In this document: positions 37,084 to 50,545 of the stretch, piece by piece
How the letters are laid out: each line of letters opens with the position of its first letter
Position numbering within the stretch: position 1 is the first letter of the stretch
From: Epiperipatus broadwayi
Taxonomy: Eukaryota > Onychophora > Udeonychophora > Euonychophora > Peripatidae
Direction: 5' to 3'
NCBI GenBank assembly: GCA_028023455.1
Contig: JAQFVV010013301.1
Location: 1-64,000 of the forward strand
DNA length: 64,000 bases
Notes under the pieces: generated by a model
The model's database searches: none
What the model saw: the letters and a program-made list of their open reading frames with translations, nothing else
Told to the model about the DNA's origin: nothing
Position numbers and translations under genes: made by a program

Positions 37084-39442
37084 TAAATCAATTGCCATTT
37101 GTAACAATATTTATCAATTAATATAAATATGTATTTGTAATTATTAAATTAATATAAAAGATATGTATTTGTAATTATAATTTGTAGCTATTTCAATCAT
37201 CATAGCATAGACAAAGAAAATATCAGCATTAAAGATTCTTGGTATTTATTTATATATTGGGGCAGTCATTTAAACAGTAAAACATACTGGACTTGTCATC
37301 AATAAAAATAATATTAAACATAGCAACTGAATAAAAGTACCCACTGTGAGATTCCTGGAGTGCCTTATGCTTATCTCCAATACTAGATTCTTCTAACAAA
37401 GAATCCTTCTATCCTTCTTTCCAAATATATAAGACCATTCATGGTCATATGCACACACTGGTGCTATTCATGACAACTTATAAAAAATATATTTTATAAA
37501 ACTAATATTATGAAGTTGGAAAGGGATGATATCACTCTTTATTCAGTTTAGCAAAGTACATGTGTTTTCCCATGAGCGCCACTAGATTGCTTTCAATCTA
37601 GATAAGTATCTATTTATAATGTACTTGAGTTCAAACTCCTTCAGTACATATTTATTACACATGACTTGGATGACTATTGAACAAAAATGACCTTCTTACA
37701 TTTTATCTATATTGATAAAATTACAGGATCCCAATATTACCAAAGTTTATACTATAGATCAAAGATTCTTATAGACATTGCTAGCTCATTAGCGTATATT
37801 GATGAACAGACATGTATAATCCTATTAATGGCTTCCAAACAAGCATGTGAAGACCATTATTGATATTGATGGTCATTTAACTAGATTATTTATCACAATA
37901 AAGGTAATAATGATGATGATGATGATAATAATATCATAACAATGATAATAATAGTGATATCACAATAATGATTATAAAGTGATGTGATACCAGCCTGCTA
38001 TCAATAAACTCACAACAATAAATTCATCTTTATAAACTTATAGGCTCTATTAAAATTATCCTATTTCATACTGGGATTTAATAATACTAATGGTGATGAT
38101 TGATCATCATGACTCTCTTTACATAATATTCAATTTTCTATAAACCCCTATTTACTAAAACATATTCATTACGCTATACATTAAATTTAATGACTATAAT
38201 TTATTAATGATGATTGACGGCGATCATAACTTTTATATAGTATTATTTGAAACATTTTTAAATAATAACATGATATCCATCTTTGATGAGGATGATCTAA
38301 ATTCATGGACACAACACAATTTTAGCTTTCTATGTTGAACTATAATTATCAAAATTTGGTTATTCTCAAGCATAATCCTTAAATACTTAAATATCAACAT
38401 TCTAGTTTACCTATTATTTTGCGGACGCTTAATATTTGCAAGTGATTGCTCAATATATACGAATGGTAATATTTAATAACTGCGAGCAATGATGCTGAAT
38501 TAAAATGATAGAATTAAGACAAAAAAAACAAAACACAATATTCTTAATAATAACTCGGAAACCAATTAAGATATATAATTATATTTTATTAACACTACTA
38601 CTCTTTCTTTCCTTCTTTAAAGTCAAATCGACAATTAAATAAATGGCTTATTAATATAAAAATTCATATAAGTATAAGCAAATAAACTTAATATATAGGT
38701 TTGTCATCTTTCTTGATATCTCAAAATAAGCTACTTAAATCAATATTAAAAAAATACATATTCTATAAATGTTATTTAAAATTTTCTTACTTATCATATC
38801 ATAAAATAAATTTCAGGTGTAACTTGTCTATGTTATTTCATTTCCATTCAAATGTAATGCCCTACTTTTTAATTTACCATTTTAAACTAATCATATATAA
38901 CTTATTCTTTGATGTGTTTGGGTAAGCAGTTACACATTCACGCATTCGGTAATGTTAACATATATGTTTAAAATATATACCCCAAAATCACATATATAAA
39001 AATATCTTTTCTCTTTTGCAACCTTATAGCGAAAGAAAAATAAAATACATATATTAACTTTTAATATGCAACAAGATAAAATAAAAATAAAAAACATTAT
39101 AAATGCATATATCTATAGGTTGCTCATTATCATTAACAACTGAAGAACAATTAAAAAAAAACATTTCAACATTACAATATATAATAAAAAAAAATAATGA
39201 AAATTTAAGTCTAAAGATTTAAACTATGTTTGTGCTATGTTGTGAGACATTGCAAATAACTATAGATAAACAAGTCTTTAATGTTTCTGTATCAAAAAAG
39301 AAAATTGCTTTGACCAGTAAATTAAGGTTTACTTTTAATAAGTAAAAGAATAAAATCGGTTAAAGAAAGTTCATATTTACCCGTCTACTTTTTACTTCTT
39401 ATTAATGTCCTGAATTTGAATTTTAGACTGCTTTTCTTTGCT

Positions 39443-39690
39443 CAAAAAAAAAAAAAAAAAGTTATTGCAGATACTTTTGAGATAATGCTGAATCAATTGA
39501 CTTTACTTGTTTCTTCAATTCCATTATTATTCACTGTTGATTGGCTTCCTTCTACCATTTTAAAAAAAAAGTTATTATAAGTACTTTGAATAAGTAGGTA
39601 CCGGTGGATTTGCTTGTTTCTCTTCTTTAAAAAAAATAATTGCTGTTGACACTTTAGATGATTGAGGTAAATCAACAAAAAAAATTGATT
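39443..39690. repeat. Degenerate tandem repeat, three units with A-runs
   Basis: Three successive units begin with an A-run followed by GTTATT or AATTGCT, then ACTTT-GA, then TTTACTTG or TTTGCTTGTTTC. Unit length is roughly 75-100 bp. Strongly diverged. Confidence 0.4.
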
Positions 39691-40229
39691 TATGGCTTCA
39701 AACTTGGTTCTACATAGCTGTTTTAAATTTTCTTTTCCTCCTATTTCCCCTTCTCCATTGGTTCGAAGGCAGTGAGCTTTAATAAGACATGAACTAGTAA
39801 CAAAGCATTCCATATAGTTGGTGGTTGGCTTCAAAATTTATCATTTTGTTGGTTATTACTGGATACATGATTTCATAGATAGATCAGCGATTTTGACTCA
39901 TTCTGTATTAACCAGGAAGCAGAAAAAGTGGTTTAGCAATGCAGATGCATATTATGCATAACCAAATATGTTAATATCATTTTTATAATTATTACTAACT
40001 TATAATAAATTCAATCTTGTTCCATTTCTCTCCTATTCTTTAATATTGCTTGAAAATTGCTTTATATAAACGCACATTTCATTTGCTCTTTTTTTTTTCA
40101 ACTTTCAAAGAGTGAGAAAAAAGAATTAAAGCGTTCACTCTCTTTTTTAAAAAAAAAAGATTCGAGCTTACATTTCTGCTTAAGAATTATAACAAGGAAG
40201 GACCCACTGAGTTGAGTCTCAAAATAATA

Positions 40230-40320
40230 ATAATAATTTAACTGATCATCTCTCTTTAAAAAATTTATAACTGACTGATCATCTCTTTAAAAAAATTATT
40301 ACTGACTGATTAAAAAAATT
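40230..40320. repeat. Short tandem repeat (~35-bp unit)
   Basis: ACTGATCATCTCT followed by an A/T run occurs twice near 40240 and 40275, with a third partial ACTGACTGATT unit near 40302. Confidence 0.55.
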
Positions 40321-40884
40321 GTTTTAATCATTTATATCGCAAAAAACATCTGGAAATCTTTATCTTAAAAAAAAAAATCAAAGCTTCACAAGTTTGACGG
40401 TCACAATCAATGATGACTTATAATTGATCGTTATCTAAATCAAAGCACCTCTTTTGTAAAAATAATCTTAAGATACAGATAACAACAAAGCTGGCGATCT
40501 ATAGCCGTCAGAAATAAGTGTAAAAGCATCTTTGTGTTTGTACAGATCTATTCATTGTTTCACACGTGTACAATTTTTATCTCCTAATCTAACAATTTTA
40601 TTTTACACCTTTCTGATTTACTCTCTTTTAACAAAATGAAAGTTAAATAAATTTAACACATATTATTTAATAATAAAAAATTATATAATAATCATAAAAA
40701 GAACTGCTTATTCATAATAATATAACTATACATATAAATCTCTGTATATTTAAAAGAATAAAAAAAATTTTTTTTTTTTTTTTTTAATAATTGAATAATG
40801 TATTTATATGTACAATATATATATATATATATTGGAAATAAAGACATTGATAACCTCTGTATATATATATACTATTTCCAATGT

Positions 40885-42840
40885 ATTAATAATATGTAAC
40901 TATTTGAGGTTATTTCTAATATAATTGTTTTATTAAATAAATGAAATATTCTCAAGCCAAAGCATAAGACAATATATATTTTTATTGATTTATAAAGAAA
41001 ATATCAGGCTGTCTTCTCTTTTCACCTCATTTTCTTATATAGAGATTTATATAAAATATTTTGACCAGACAGCATGAATCTATATTAGTTATACTATTTA
41101 TTTTAAACTATTTTTAATTGCTTTATATTAATAATTAACATGTGTAAGATGTTTTCAATTTAACACCATCAATATTGATTCAATGAAAAAAATATGTAAT
41201 ATATGTGCAGTATTTTAATAATATATAACAGTTTGAGATTATTTTTCATATGAATGATTTATAAAAAAAATAAAATACTTTCAAGTCAAAACAAAAGACA
41301 ACTTTTTTTTGTATATTTATAGAGAAAAAATTGAATGTCTTCTCTTTTAATCTCATTTTCTTATATAAAAGTTTGTAATAATAAATAAATAATCATAATT
41401 TCTAAATATCTGTAATTATAAAATGAAAGCAACTACCTTCCACTAATATAAGCTTTGTTTTTTTTTTTTTTTGACTTGGTTTTTAAATTATAGGGTAAAT
41501 TTTGTCTATTGTTTTTATTTATGTACAGACTAAATGTTCTGCATTAACCATTAATTAATATAATAGAAAGATGAAAAATGAGTCTTACTTTTAATAACCC
41601 TTGAATATTAATTGAAATATTAGTTTTAATAATTGTAATAATAAATAAATAATAACTTCTAAATATCTGTAATTACAAAATAGAAGTAACTACCTCCCAT
41701 TAAGTTATGTAGTGCCAAAAACCAACAAAAAGATAGAGTGATACCATTCTATCTTTGGGATCTGTTGTTATAGAAGTTATGGTTATTTATTTATTATTAC
41801 AATTATTAGAACTAATATTTCACTTAATATTTAAAAGTAATACGCATTATTTATCCTTTAAATTTATTAATGGTGATCTCAGAACATTTAGTCTGTATAT
41901 AAATTAAAACAACATACAAAATTCACCATATAATTTAAAAACCAAGTCAAAAAACTAAGGACTTATAAACCATAGAGCCCAAAGATGGAGTGGTAACATT
42001 CTATATTTCCATTGCCTTTTGACACTATGTAACTTAATGTAAGGTTGTTACTTCCACTTTGCAATTGTATAAAATTTATGTAAAATTTTGTCCAGACAGT
42101 ATGAATTTAAATCAGTCATACCATTTATTTTAAATAGTAAACCAGCTGTATGAGAAATAATGTCAAAATTTTACATATTATTAAAATAAGTGAAGTATCT
42201 TATTTTAAATATTTTATTTTTTAAATTGGCATTGGCAATGTTTAATTTGAAAATAATCTCCCACATATTAATTATTAATATAAAATCATTTAAAAAGTAG
42301 CTTTAAAATATTTACTACGATTGATTTAAATTTATGTTGTCTGGCCAAAATATTTCAGTCACACCACTATATACGAAAAGGGAGCAAAGAAAGAAGATAG
42401 TTCAATTTTTGTCTCTAAAATAAAAAAAAATATTGTCTTAAGTTTTGAGTTAAGAATAATTCATTCAGTTAATAAATCATTCAACTGAAAAATAATCTTG
42501 AAATGTGACTTATTATTTGAAACACTGAACTAAGAATATATATATATCAGTATTGATAATTTTTAAATTGAGAGTAATCTCATTCATAAAAATTATTAAT
42601 GTAAAGCAATTAAAAAATAATTTTAAAGTAAATAGTATGTCTGATTTAAATTTATAAGGTCTAGCCAAAGTGTTTCAGACAAATCACTATGCAAGAAAAT
42701 GAGAAAAAGAGAGAAGACATTAAATATTTTCTCTATAAGTAAATTAAAAAAAAATTGTACTAGGCATTGACTTGAGAATACTTCCTTTATTTAATTAATA
42801 ATTCACATGAGGAATAATTTTGACGTGATATACATAGATA
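40885..42840. repeat. Nested inverted array of a ~300-bp repeat
   Basis: Four copies of one ~300-bp unit. Two are on the + strand: 40885-41180, and 41198-41380 continuing at 42070-42200. Two are on the minus strand: ~42225-42510 and ~42545-42840. Diagnostic pieces are CTTCTCTTTT-A-CTCATTTTC and GACCAGACAGCATGAAT in + copies, with their complements (GAGAAAAAGAGAGAAGACAT, GTTGTCTGGCC) in minus copies. The second + copy is interrupted by a foldback. No protein is encoded. A non-autonomous transposon cluster or a satellite-like hairpin is the likeliest reading. Confidence 0.65.
41380..42070. mobile_element. Foldback element inserted inside one array unit
   Basis: GACTTGGTTTTTAAATTATA (41473) pairs with TATAATTTAAAAACCAAGTC (41927). 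AGTTATGTAGTGCCAAAAAC (41703) pairs with the complement of the block near 42012-42035. Block 41384-41460 also recurs directly at 41638-41710. The array unit is continuous if this segment is removed, which supports insertion. Confidence 0.6.
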
Positions 42841-45800
42841 CATGGTATAAAATGAATTCAGATAAAATTAATTAGATAAGAATGGAGGCACTCTTACTTT
42901 CTTTCATTGTGTGAGTTTATAATGATTCAAAAAATAAAAATATATATAATACATGGATTTTTTAAAGATGAACGGTGATATAATAAAATGAATTGAATAC
43001 AAATAAAGCCAATCTTCACTGCTTTCATTTTAAATCATATCGTGATGCTATGTTATGTTTTCTTTAGGTACGTTTTGATAAGAACTGAAAAATAGAATTA
43101 AATATAATTAAAAATTACAATATAATTTCATAGTTGAAAATAAATTAAAATATGAAAGATACAAAAAGTACTGATTTTTAAAGAATATTCTACATAATTG
43201 TGACGTACAAAATAAATTCATAAATGCATTCCAGTAAAGTTATATAATTCTTTTCTAATTTATAAAATTAAATACAGTAGTTTTATTTTTTTAAAAATAA
43301 GTTTTAATTTAAATCAGTAATTTTTTTATGTTTAAACCTAATTACATTTTTTATATGATGAGTTAAAATATATTTATTTGTAACAAATAAATGTTATCCC
43401 CCACTCTCCATTCTAACATGTTAATTTGATCAATTAATTATTATGTGGAAGTTCATCAACATCATTATCATTATCATCTTCATCATTATTATTATTTTTT
43501 AAGCTTATTGTAAGTTATGTGGAATCCAAAAATAGAAGTGAATAATTTTTAGTAATAATATTTATATGACCCCATATATTTTAATATATTTATATATGCA
43601 TCTTCATACCTCTTCATTCAGGCCATTAGTAGAGCAGAATATTTTTGAAATAATCTTTATAGCATAAAAATGATCCACATGCTCATTTAAAAACATGCTT
43701 AAGTTTATTATCAAATATTTTTTAGAAAATCTTTTATCATTCATTTATTTTTCATGTCTAATAAAATTATCATTTAAAAATAGTCCCCTCTTTAATACCA
43801 CTTCCAGAAAAACAAATAACATAGTAATTGGTCATGTGGTCTTGCATCATATTTTTAGAATTTTATAGGACCTGAAATTCACTTCTTTAAAATAAATTGA
43901 ATAAAATAATAGTTCTCAATCTAACTATTAGTTTTGATAGTTATATTCCTGGAAAAAAATACATTATCTATTAAATTGTTAAATGTAACAGTAGCATATT
44001 GGAATTTATGATGTACCACAACATCTAAGGCCATCATTCTACCAAAAAAGCTACGAAGATATGTAAATTGGTTCACATTCTTGAGCTAATAATTTTTTAA
44101 GCTAAAAATTAACTATGAGAATACTGCAAATCCAAAAACTAGAAGAAAAAGTTTTTGATGTTTTATTTGGTTCAAATTAAAACCTTCATTATCAAATCCA
44201 TATCATATCTTGATGCCTGATTCATGAAGCTACTTATAAAGAATTCCAAAGATTATTGTCATAAAAACAAAATAAAGTTGGAGCTAGTGCACATTATTAT
44301 TAAATACCAATTTGAATTTCAAATACTTCAGATTTAACATCTAGTAATAACAGTTTATTTTAATCCATCACGGTGCAGACAAGTAATTATTTTCAAATTA
44401 TAGCAAAAAAAAATCAAATAGATAACTTTGGAAAAATTGCAGCTAAAAAAGTAAAAATAAAATATGGAAGTTTAATAAAACATTAAAAATCTTCAGCTTT
44501 ATTTCAAACAAATACAGACAAACTTTGACAAAAACTTAAGGAAAGTAAAAAATGATTAACCTAACTGATATAAAGTTAACATTATAAGTAATTCACACAA
44601 AAAAGCTAAAACATACAACTTAAATAATTTAGTAATAAAATGGGGTAGAAAACAAGAGTGTAGCAAACATTAAATTATAAAAAGTATTGGTGGGTATGCA
44701 GTTGAATGTTTAGTAACTCAATCATAGCATATGAATAATTTAGGAGACTTTATAGAAGAGTGGCAAACTAATTCTGATAGGATAAAGTTAAATACATGTT
44801 GTAGGTGTAAAATATTATGGTTGTACATGGTATATGTAAAATTATTAAAAAATATGCAGCAAATGAGATAATTTATTATTTATTTAAAGTATTAATTTTT
44901 TGTACATCTTAATTATTAAAAAAATATCACAAAGAACTGTAAAGATTTTAACTAAAAAATAGTTTCATTAGTGGAGTTATTAAAAACTTTAATTCTGTCA
45001 CTAAAACTATAGATTTAAAGGTCATTAACTATATGATTGAAGGTATGACAATTAGTGGCTTCTAAATTCCATCTATAAAACAGATAAGTGCAACGATTAT
45101 GGAGTATGCTTAGTATTGAGGAAATTCCGACTGCATCTAGAAAAATCCAATCCAGCAATTAAAAGATATAAGTGAATTGGAAAAAGAATTTGATAAATAA
45201 ATTGAGTATTTTTTTAAACAAATAAATATAAATGGAATAAATATATTTGTTACCAAAATTGGAAATAAAATTCAAGACAAAATTCAAGAGATAAATTTAC
45301 TTCCAATATCTACACTGATAAAAAACTCCAATAGAAAATAATGAGTGAAATCTATAAACACCACGTTAATTAATGTTTATATTTGGGTAAGTAAAAATCC
45401 AGTGGAACGAACATATATGGAACTTAGAACAGTTTATTTAAGTGCGATACTTCGTTGAAAAAGATAGTCAATACTAGAAATTATTTGTTCTATATTAGTA
45501 AAAAATTGTGATTTATTTATTTAGTATATCAATAATTTATACAAATGGTATAAAGACTATCAATACTTTATGAAATATAAATATTTTAAAGAAGGAATCC
45601 TTATGTGAACAAAGTTATATACCATTCTTTTATAAGTAAGCTTTATATTAAATAATCTCATACCAGTTGCTTTTAAATTAGAAGTCTCAAATATGAAAAG
45701 ATAATTAAACACAAGTAGCTGAGATAAGTATTCAAATTAAACTTTACAAAGAATCTAGAAAACAATAAATACATGCCAAAAAATAGCTACCATTGAAATT

Positions 45801-46065
45801 AATGACTGTCAAATAAAATAAAAAGTAAAAAAGATGGGGGGAAATATGAGTATAAAAGCAACCATATCTCTAATAAGTGGATGCGAATGGTATACTGATT
45901 ACACACACACAAAACATTTACACATTGATTTTGATATATTAAAGAAGTAAATTATATTTTCTATGGAAAAAACAATAAACCATAAAATTGATCAATCATA
46001 TATATCTTACGCATTAAAAAATAAACTCAGACATTTTTATCATTTTATGGGACACAAACATAGAA
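42841..46065. other. Spacer without recognised genes
   Basis: AT-rich, no frame with recognisable motifs on either strand and no transposon end that I could identify. Confidence 0.4.
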
Positions 46066-46508
<443 letters not shown>

Positions 46509-46620
46509 TACCTTCACATCTTTAATTATCCATTTATCTAACTATTTATTTATCTATTTAGTTGCCTATTCAATTACCATATTTACATATCTATCTAACA
46601 ATCAAATATTTATCCAAGAT

Positions 46621-47368
46621 AAACATTAAATGAGTTTTAAATAGTGCCCTTGAAAGAAAAAATCTCAAGGATTTTTAAATTAAAATTGGTAATAAATTTA
46701 CGTGTTTTTTCTTCTTTATATTGCATTTTTGATAATAAATGCTGAATACCAATTTAATGATCAATAAATGTATGGATAGTTAAGTTGACTATGAGGCAAT
46801 TAATTAAAAATAAATTTTGAATGGTTTAAAAATTATCAGTTATGTTTATTAATTTACCATATTTTCAAGAAACAATTGCTATATTGTTGGCATTACAGTT
46901 AATTATGCTAAGCTCAACAATATGGGGCTCCTTGAACTCTCTATTTATATATAAAAATTAAAATTATAATGACAGTTTTCTGTGTTTCATTGTTTACATC
47001 TTAAAAATGCAAAATACAATTTATTTATGTATACTTTAGGTATTTGAATAGAAATAAAGAGATAATTTATTTCTTAAATATATGTATGAAATTCCATTGT
47101 ATCTATCTAATGATAGTTCAATCACATTACACCTGATCTATAGGAATCTGATATGTATTATTTACAAAATATATGCAATGCTTTTGAATTGTTTAGCTAC
47201 TGCAACTCCACTGTCATAATTTTTTTTTTTCAAAATGTAGATAAGATCGCAAATTGCTAAAACACTCTCACATGACATTGAAAGTATAAGTTGCTTATCA
47301 AGCTTCTCAATTGTTGGAGAGTGAAAAATTTTAACAGTATTCTGCTTTTGCTTTATTTTTTAATTATA
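46621..47368. other. Spacer without recognised genes
   Basis: AT-rich. No sustained frame or repeat copy recognised. Confidence 0.4.
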
Positions 47369-47662
<294 letters not shown>

Positions 47663-47934
47663 GGAACCTATTTAATAAAAAGATAGCCAGAAAAACTGAA
47701 TATGGTTTAGTTATCCAAGAGAGAAAAACTAACTTATTATAATTATAATAATTCATATAGTTATCTCATAATTAAAGATCAATGATAAAAATACCAGGAG
47801 AGTTGTATTAGTCACTTTGAAATGAGGTCACTAAGTCATTAAATATATATTTATATAAATATTTATGCTAGTATCACTTAAGTTATGTGATGACTATCTA
47901 ACTAACTTGAAAAAACCTGTTATTCTTTTTAGAT

Positions 47935-48120
47935 CAGCTGTTCTCAACCTGTGGGTCACAACCTCCTTGAGAGTCGAACAACCCTTTTACATGGGTCACC
48001 TAACCATTAGAAAACACATATTTTCAATTCATAACAATAGCAAAATTACATGTTGGGGGACCCCACAACACAAGGAACTGTATTAAAGGGCCACAGCATT
48101 AGAAAGGTTGAGAGCCACTG
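47935..48120. mobile_element. SPIN-like non-autonomous hAT transposon (186 bp)
   Basis: The termini CAGCTGTTCTCAACCT and AGGTTGAGAGCCACTG are imperfect inverted repeats. The body, with GTGGGTCACAACCT, ACAATAGCAAAATTACA, GAACTGTATTAAAGGG and CACAGCATTAGAAAGG, closely follows what I recall of the SPIN (Space Invader) hAT miniature elements, known for horizontal spread among vertebrates and some invertebrates. An 8-bp flanking duplication, TTTTAGAT (left) against TTTTAGAA (right), fits hAT insertion with one later mutation. No transposase is present. CG-to-CA/TG changes relative to that family suggest age. The 73-codon frame across it is not a gene. Confidence 0.82.
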
Positions 48121-48128
48121 TTTTAGAA

Positions 48129-49650
48129 GATTGTCCTGCTTTTTATTACCAAATATTTATCCAATTATATGTCTAGTAGCATCAACTATATACATATAAC
48201 AATATCTGATGAAAATACAGTTAATATTGAAATAGATTTCTCATGACTAAATTTGGTTTTTTCACTATCACAATCTCACTATCTCAATGTATAATATGTA
48301 TACATATTGTTGTGTTTATAGCATGATTATATAGAAACACAAACTTGTAGAAATATGTCTAATATATTTTTAATTAAAATAAACAAATAAGAAATGTGTA
48401 TTTACACTATATATAACGGTACACTTCTGCCTGCTATCATTGACAAGGTATAGTTTCTAGTTACCATGCAACTATAGAATGAAGAACTTCAAGTGTCCTT
48501 ATAAGTTTACCTACCACCTCCAGATATACTTTCACAGGCTACCTCATAAGTAAGGTATAGTGATACTGTAATGTAACATTTTGCCTCATGTATGATTTAA
48601 CTTCTATCAGTTTCCAGTCCTGAACATGGACCTGCCTGAGTGCATTTATCAAATAATGGACAGAGTATTGTTGTTCAGCTTTGATAGTTATTATCAGACA
48701 CTATCTCCAAATGGATTGAGCATTTATGGCCATATAACCATTTATAAAGAAACCAATTGGATTTGCTGAACATCATCATCTATTGACCATTCTTGTCATT
48801 ACAAGTATGATATCTATCTGTAAACCATTGGTCCATGTTGATGAATGCTCAGTCTGCTCAAGATAAAATGGAATTTTGACTATATTATTTGAAAGCAAGA
48901 TAAAATATAACACATATATAATAATAATATTTTGAACTAAAAATTCTATATTTTATATAAATAACTGAAACATGTTTATATATATATGCAGGATTTTGTA
49001 TCGTGATTTTTTTTTTTTGTTTCATATTGCTTGTAGAATTATTGTGAATGTAATTTTTACGTTATAAATTAAAACAAGAAAAAGTAAATAAAAAATAATT
49101 TATTGCTTATTTATTCAAATATCTACATATTTTTAAAAAGAAAGTAAACAAAAAAATTGCAAAAAATGGATTATATAACAGTAAATTGTGATCGCAAGAG
49201 AGCTAAAAAAAATAAATACATATAAGGTATAAAAACTAAAAGAAATAAACGGAAATCAAAAAATACAAACAGTAAATACAAAATGCTGTAAAAATTAAAA
49301 CACAAGTATACACAAATATGTGCTAAATGAAAGCAGAATTCTTAAGCATGATAATCAATTTATCACAAAAAATTAAGTGAAAAGAATAGACAAATCATCA
49401 GTGAAATGCTTATTATTGTTATCACAATGTTGGAAAACGTTTTAAATGCAATAAATTTGCATTGTAAGAATAAATAAAAGATATAGTATATGTTACTAAC
49501 ACTGACCAGATGATTTTTTTGCTGTCGATTACAGTGTGAGAAGATTTTTTATAATTAACAAACCTGCTTAACAAATCTGCTTTTTATTAAATCACTTATT
49601 CATATAAATATTAGGTAGAAAGAAGTGGCACATTTAGCAAATTGTGTTTT
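48129..49650. other. Spacer without recognised genes
   Basis: The stretch 48420-48860 is less AT-rich than its surroundings but has no sustained frame. 48900-49600 is A-rich. Confidence 0.4.
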
Positions 49651-50545
49651 GACTGCTTGAACTCAAAGTATAATGACTTTCCATAATAAATAAATTTGCA
49701 TTCCAGTCTATTATTATTTATACAAGACTCTTGTAGAAAACCACAACAAACTACCAATAAGAGTCCCAAACTCTTCATATAATAATGCCTCCAACTGATG
49801 CAGGAAGGTTTGTGCATAAAATCCTTATCTAGTGCCTACTCATCCAATATCCCCAGACTAGTTTCTAGCTTGTGACTTTTAACAGTAAGAGCCTTGAATT
49901 TGAGAGCAATGCACCTAAATCTTACGATCTAAATCAATCCTCCAATATTCACCTTTTACCTATTTAGTTAACTATACAGTTAGTAGCCAAAAATAATAAC
50001 ACAATAATATTTCCAACCCAAGCTCATTTGCTAGTATAGTTCTATATATATGAACTCAGCTCAGCAACTATACATTTTGGTGACTTGGGTTTTTAAAACT
50101 GCAGTCACCATTAATCTATAGCAGGATAGCTATAAAACTATAAAAAACATTACATGATCACAAATTTTATATGCTTACACATGCTGTTAATAAAAGTACC
50201 AAACCAAATAAATAAAAGGTGCTTTGGAGGATTGCATTAGATCCTAAGATATAAGTGCAGTGTTCTTGAATCCAAGACTCCTCACTGATAAAAGCCATGA
50301 ACGAGAAACTAGTCTGGGAATGTTGGATGAATAGACACTAGGTAGGGATTTTAGGCACCAACCTTCCTGCATCCATTGATTATGAAGGCTTGCACTTGAC
50401 GGCTTACTTTCTTGAGAGTTTGGTATTCTTATTAAGAGCATGTGTAGGTATATGAAATGCTGATCATGTGAATAACAATCGACATTAATTAGCTCAAATG
50501 ATTTTATATTATTTGATCCAAAGGTTTTATAAAAAAGATTTTTCA
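49650..50545. mobile_element. Imperfect foldback element (~0.9 kb)
   Basis: The reverse complement of 49700-49945 aligns with 50219-50470. Matching pieces (in the right-arm reading) include GGAGGATTG, TAAGAT-TA-GTGCA, GAAACTAGTCTGGG-AT-TTGGATGA and AACCTTCCTGCATC. By eye the arms are about 75% identical, with a ~270-bp loop at 49950-50218. The 115-codon minus-strand frame (50244-50591) lies in the right arm and has no counterpart in the left arm, so I do not call it a gene. Confidence 0.6.

Larger units (their letters stand above)
37084..40837. other. Long spacer without recognised genes
   Basis: AT-rich. (GATGAT)n-type short repeats lie near 37908-37930. Frames up to 113 codons occur (39493-39834 minus), but that one spans degenerate tandem repeats and poly-A/T runs and shows no motif. 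I see nothing else in it. Confidence 0.4.

Noticed and set aside
39493-39834. 113-codon minus-strand ORF
   Set aside because: Crosses degenerate tandem repeats and poly-A/T runs; no family resemblance or supporting signals.
47865-48086. 73-codon + ORF over the hAT element
   Set aside because: It spans the border of a non-coding 186-bp transposon.
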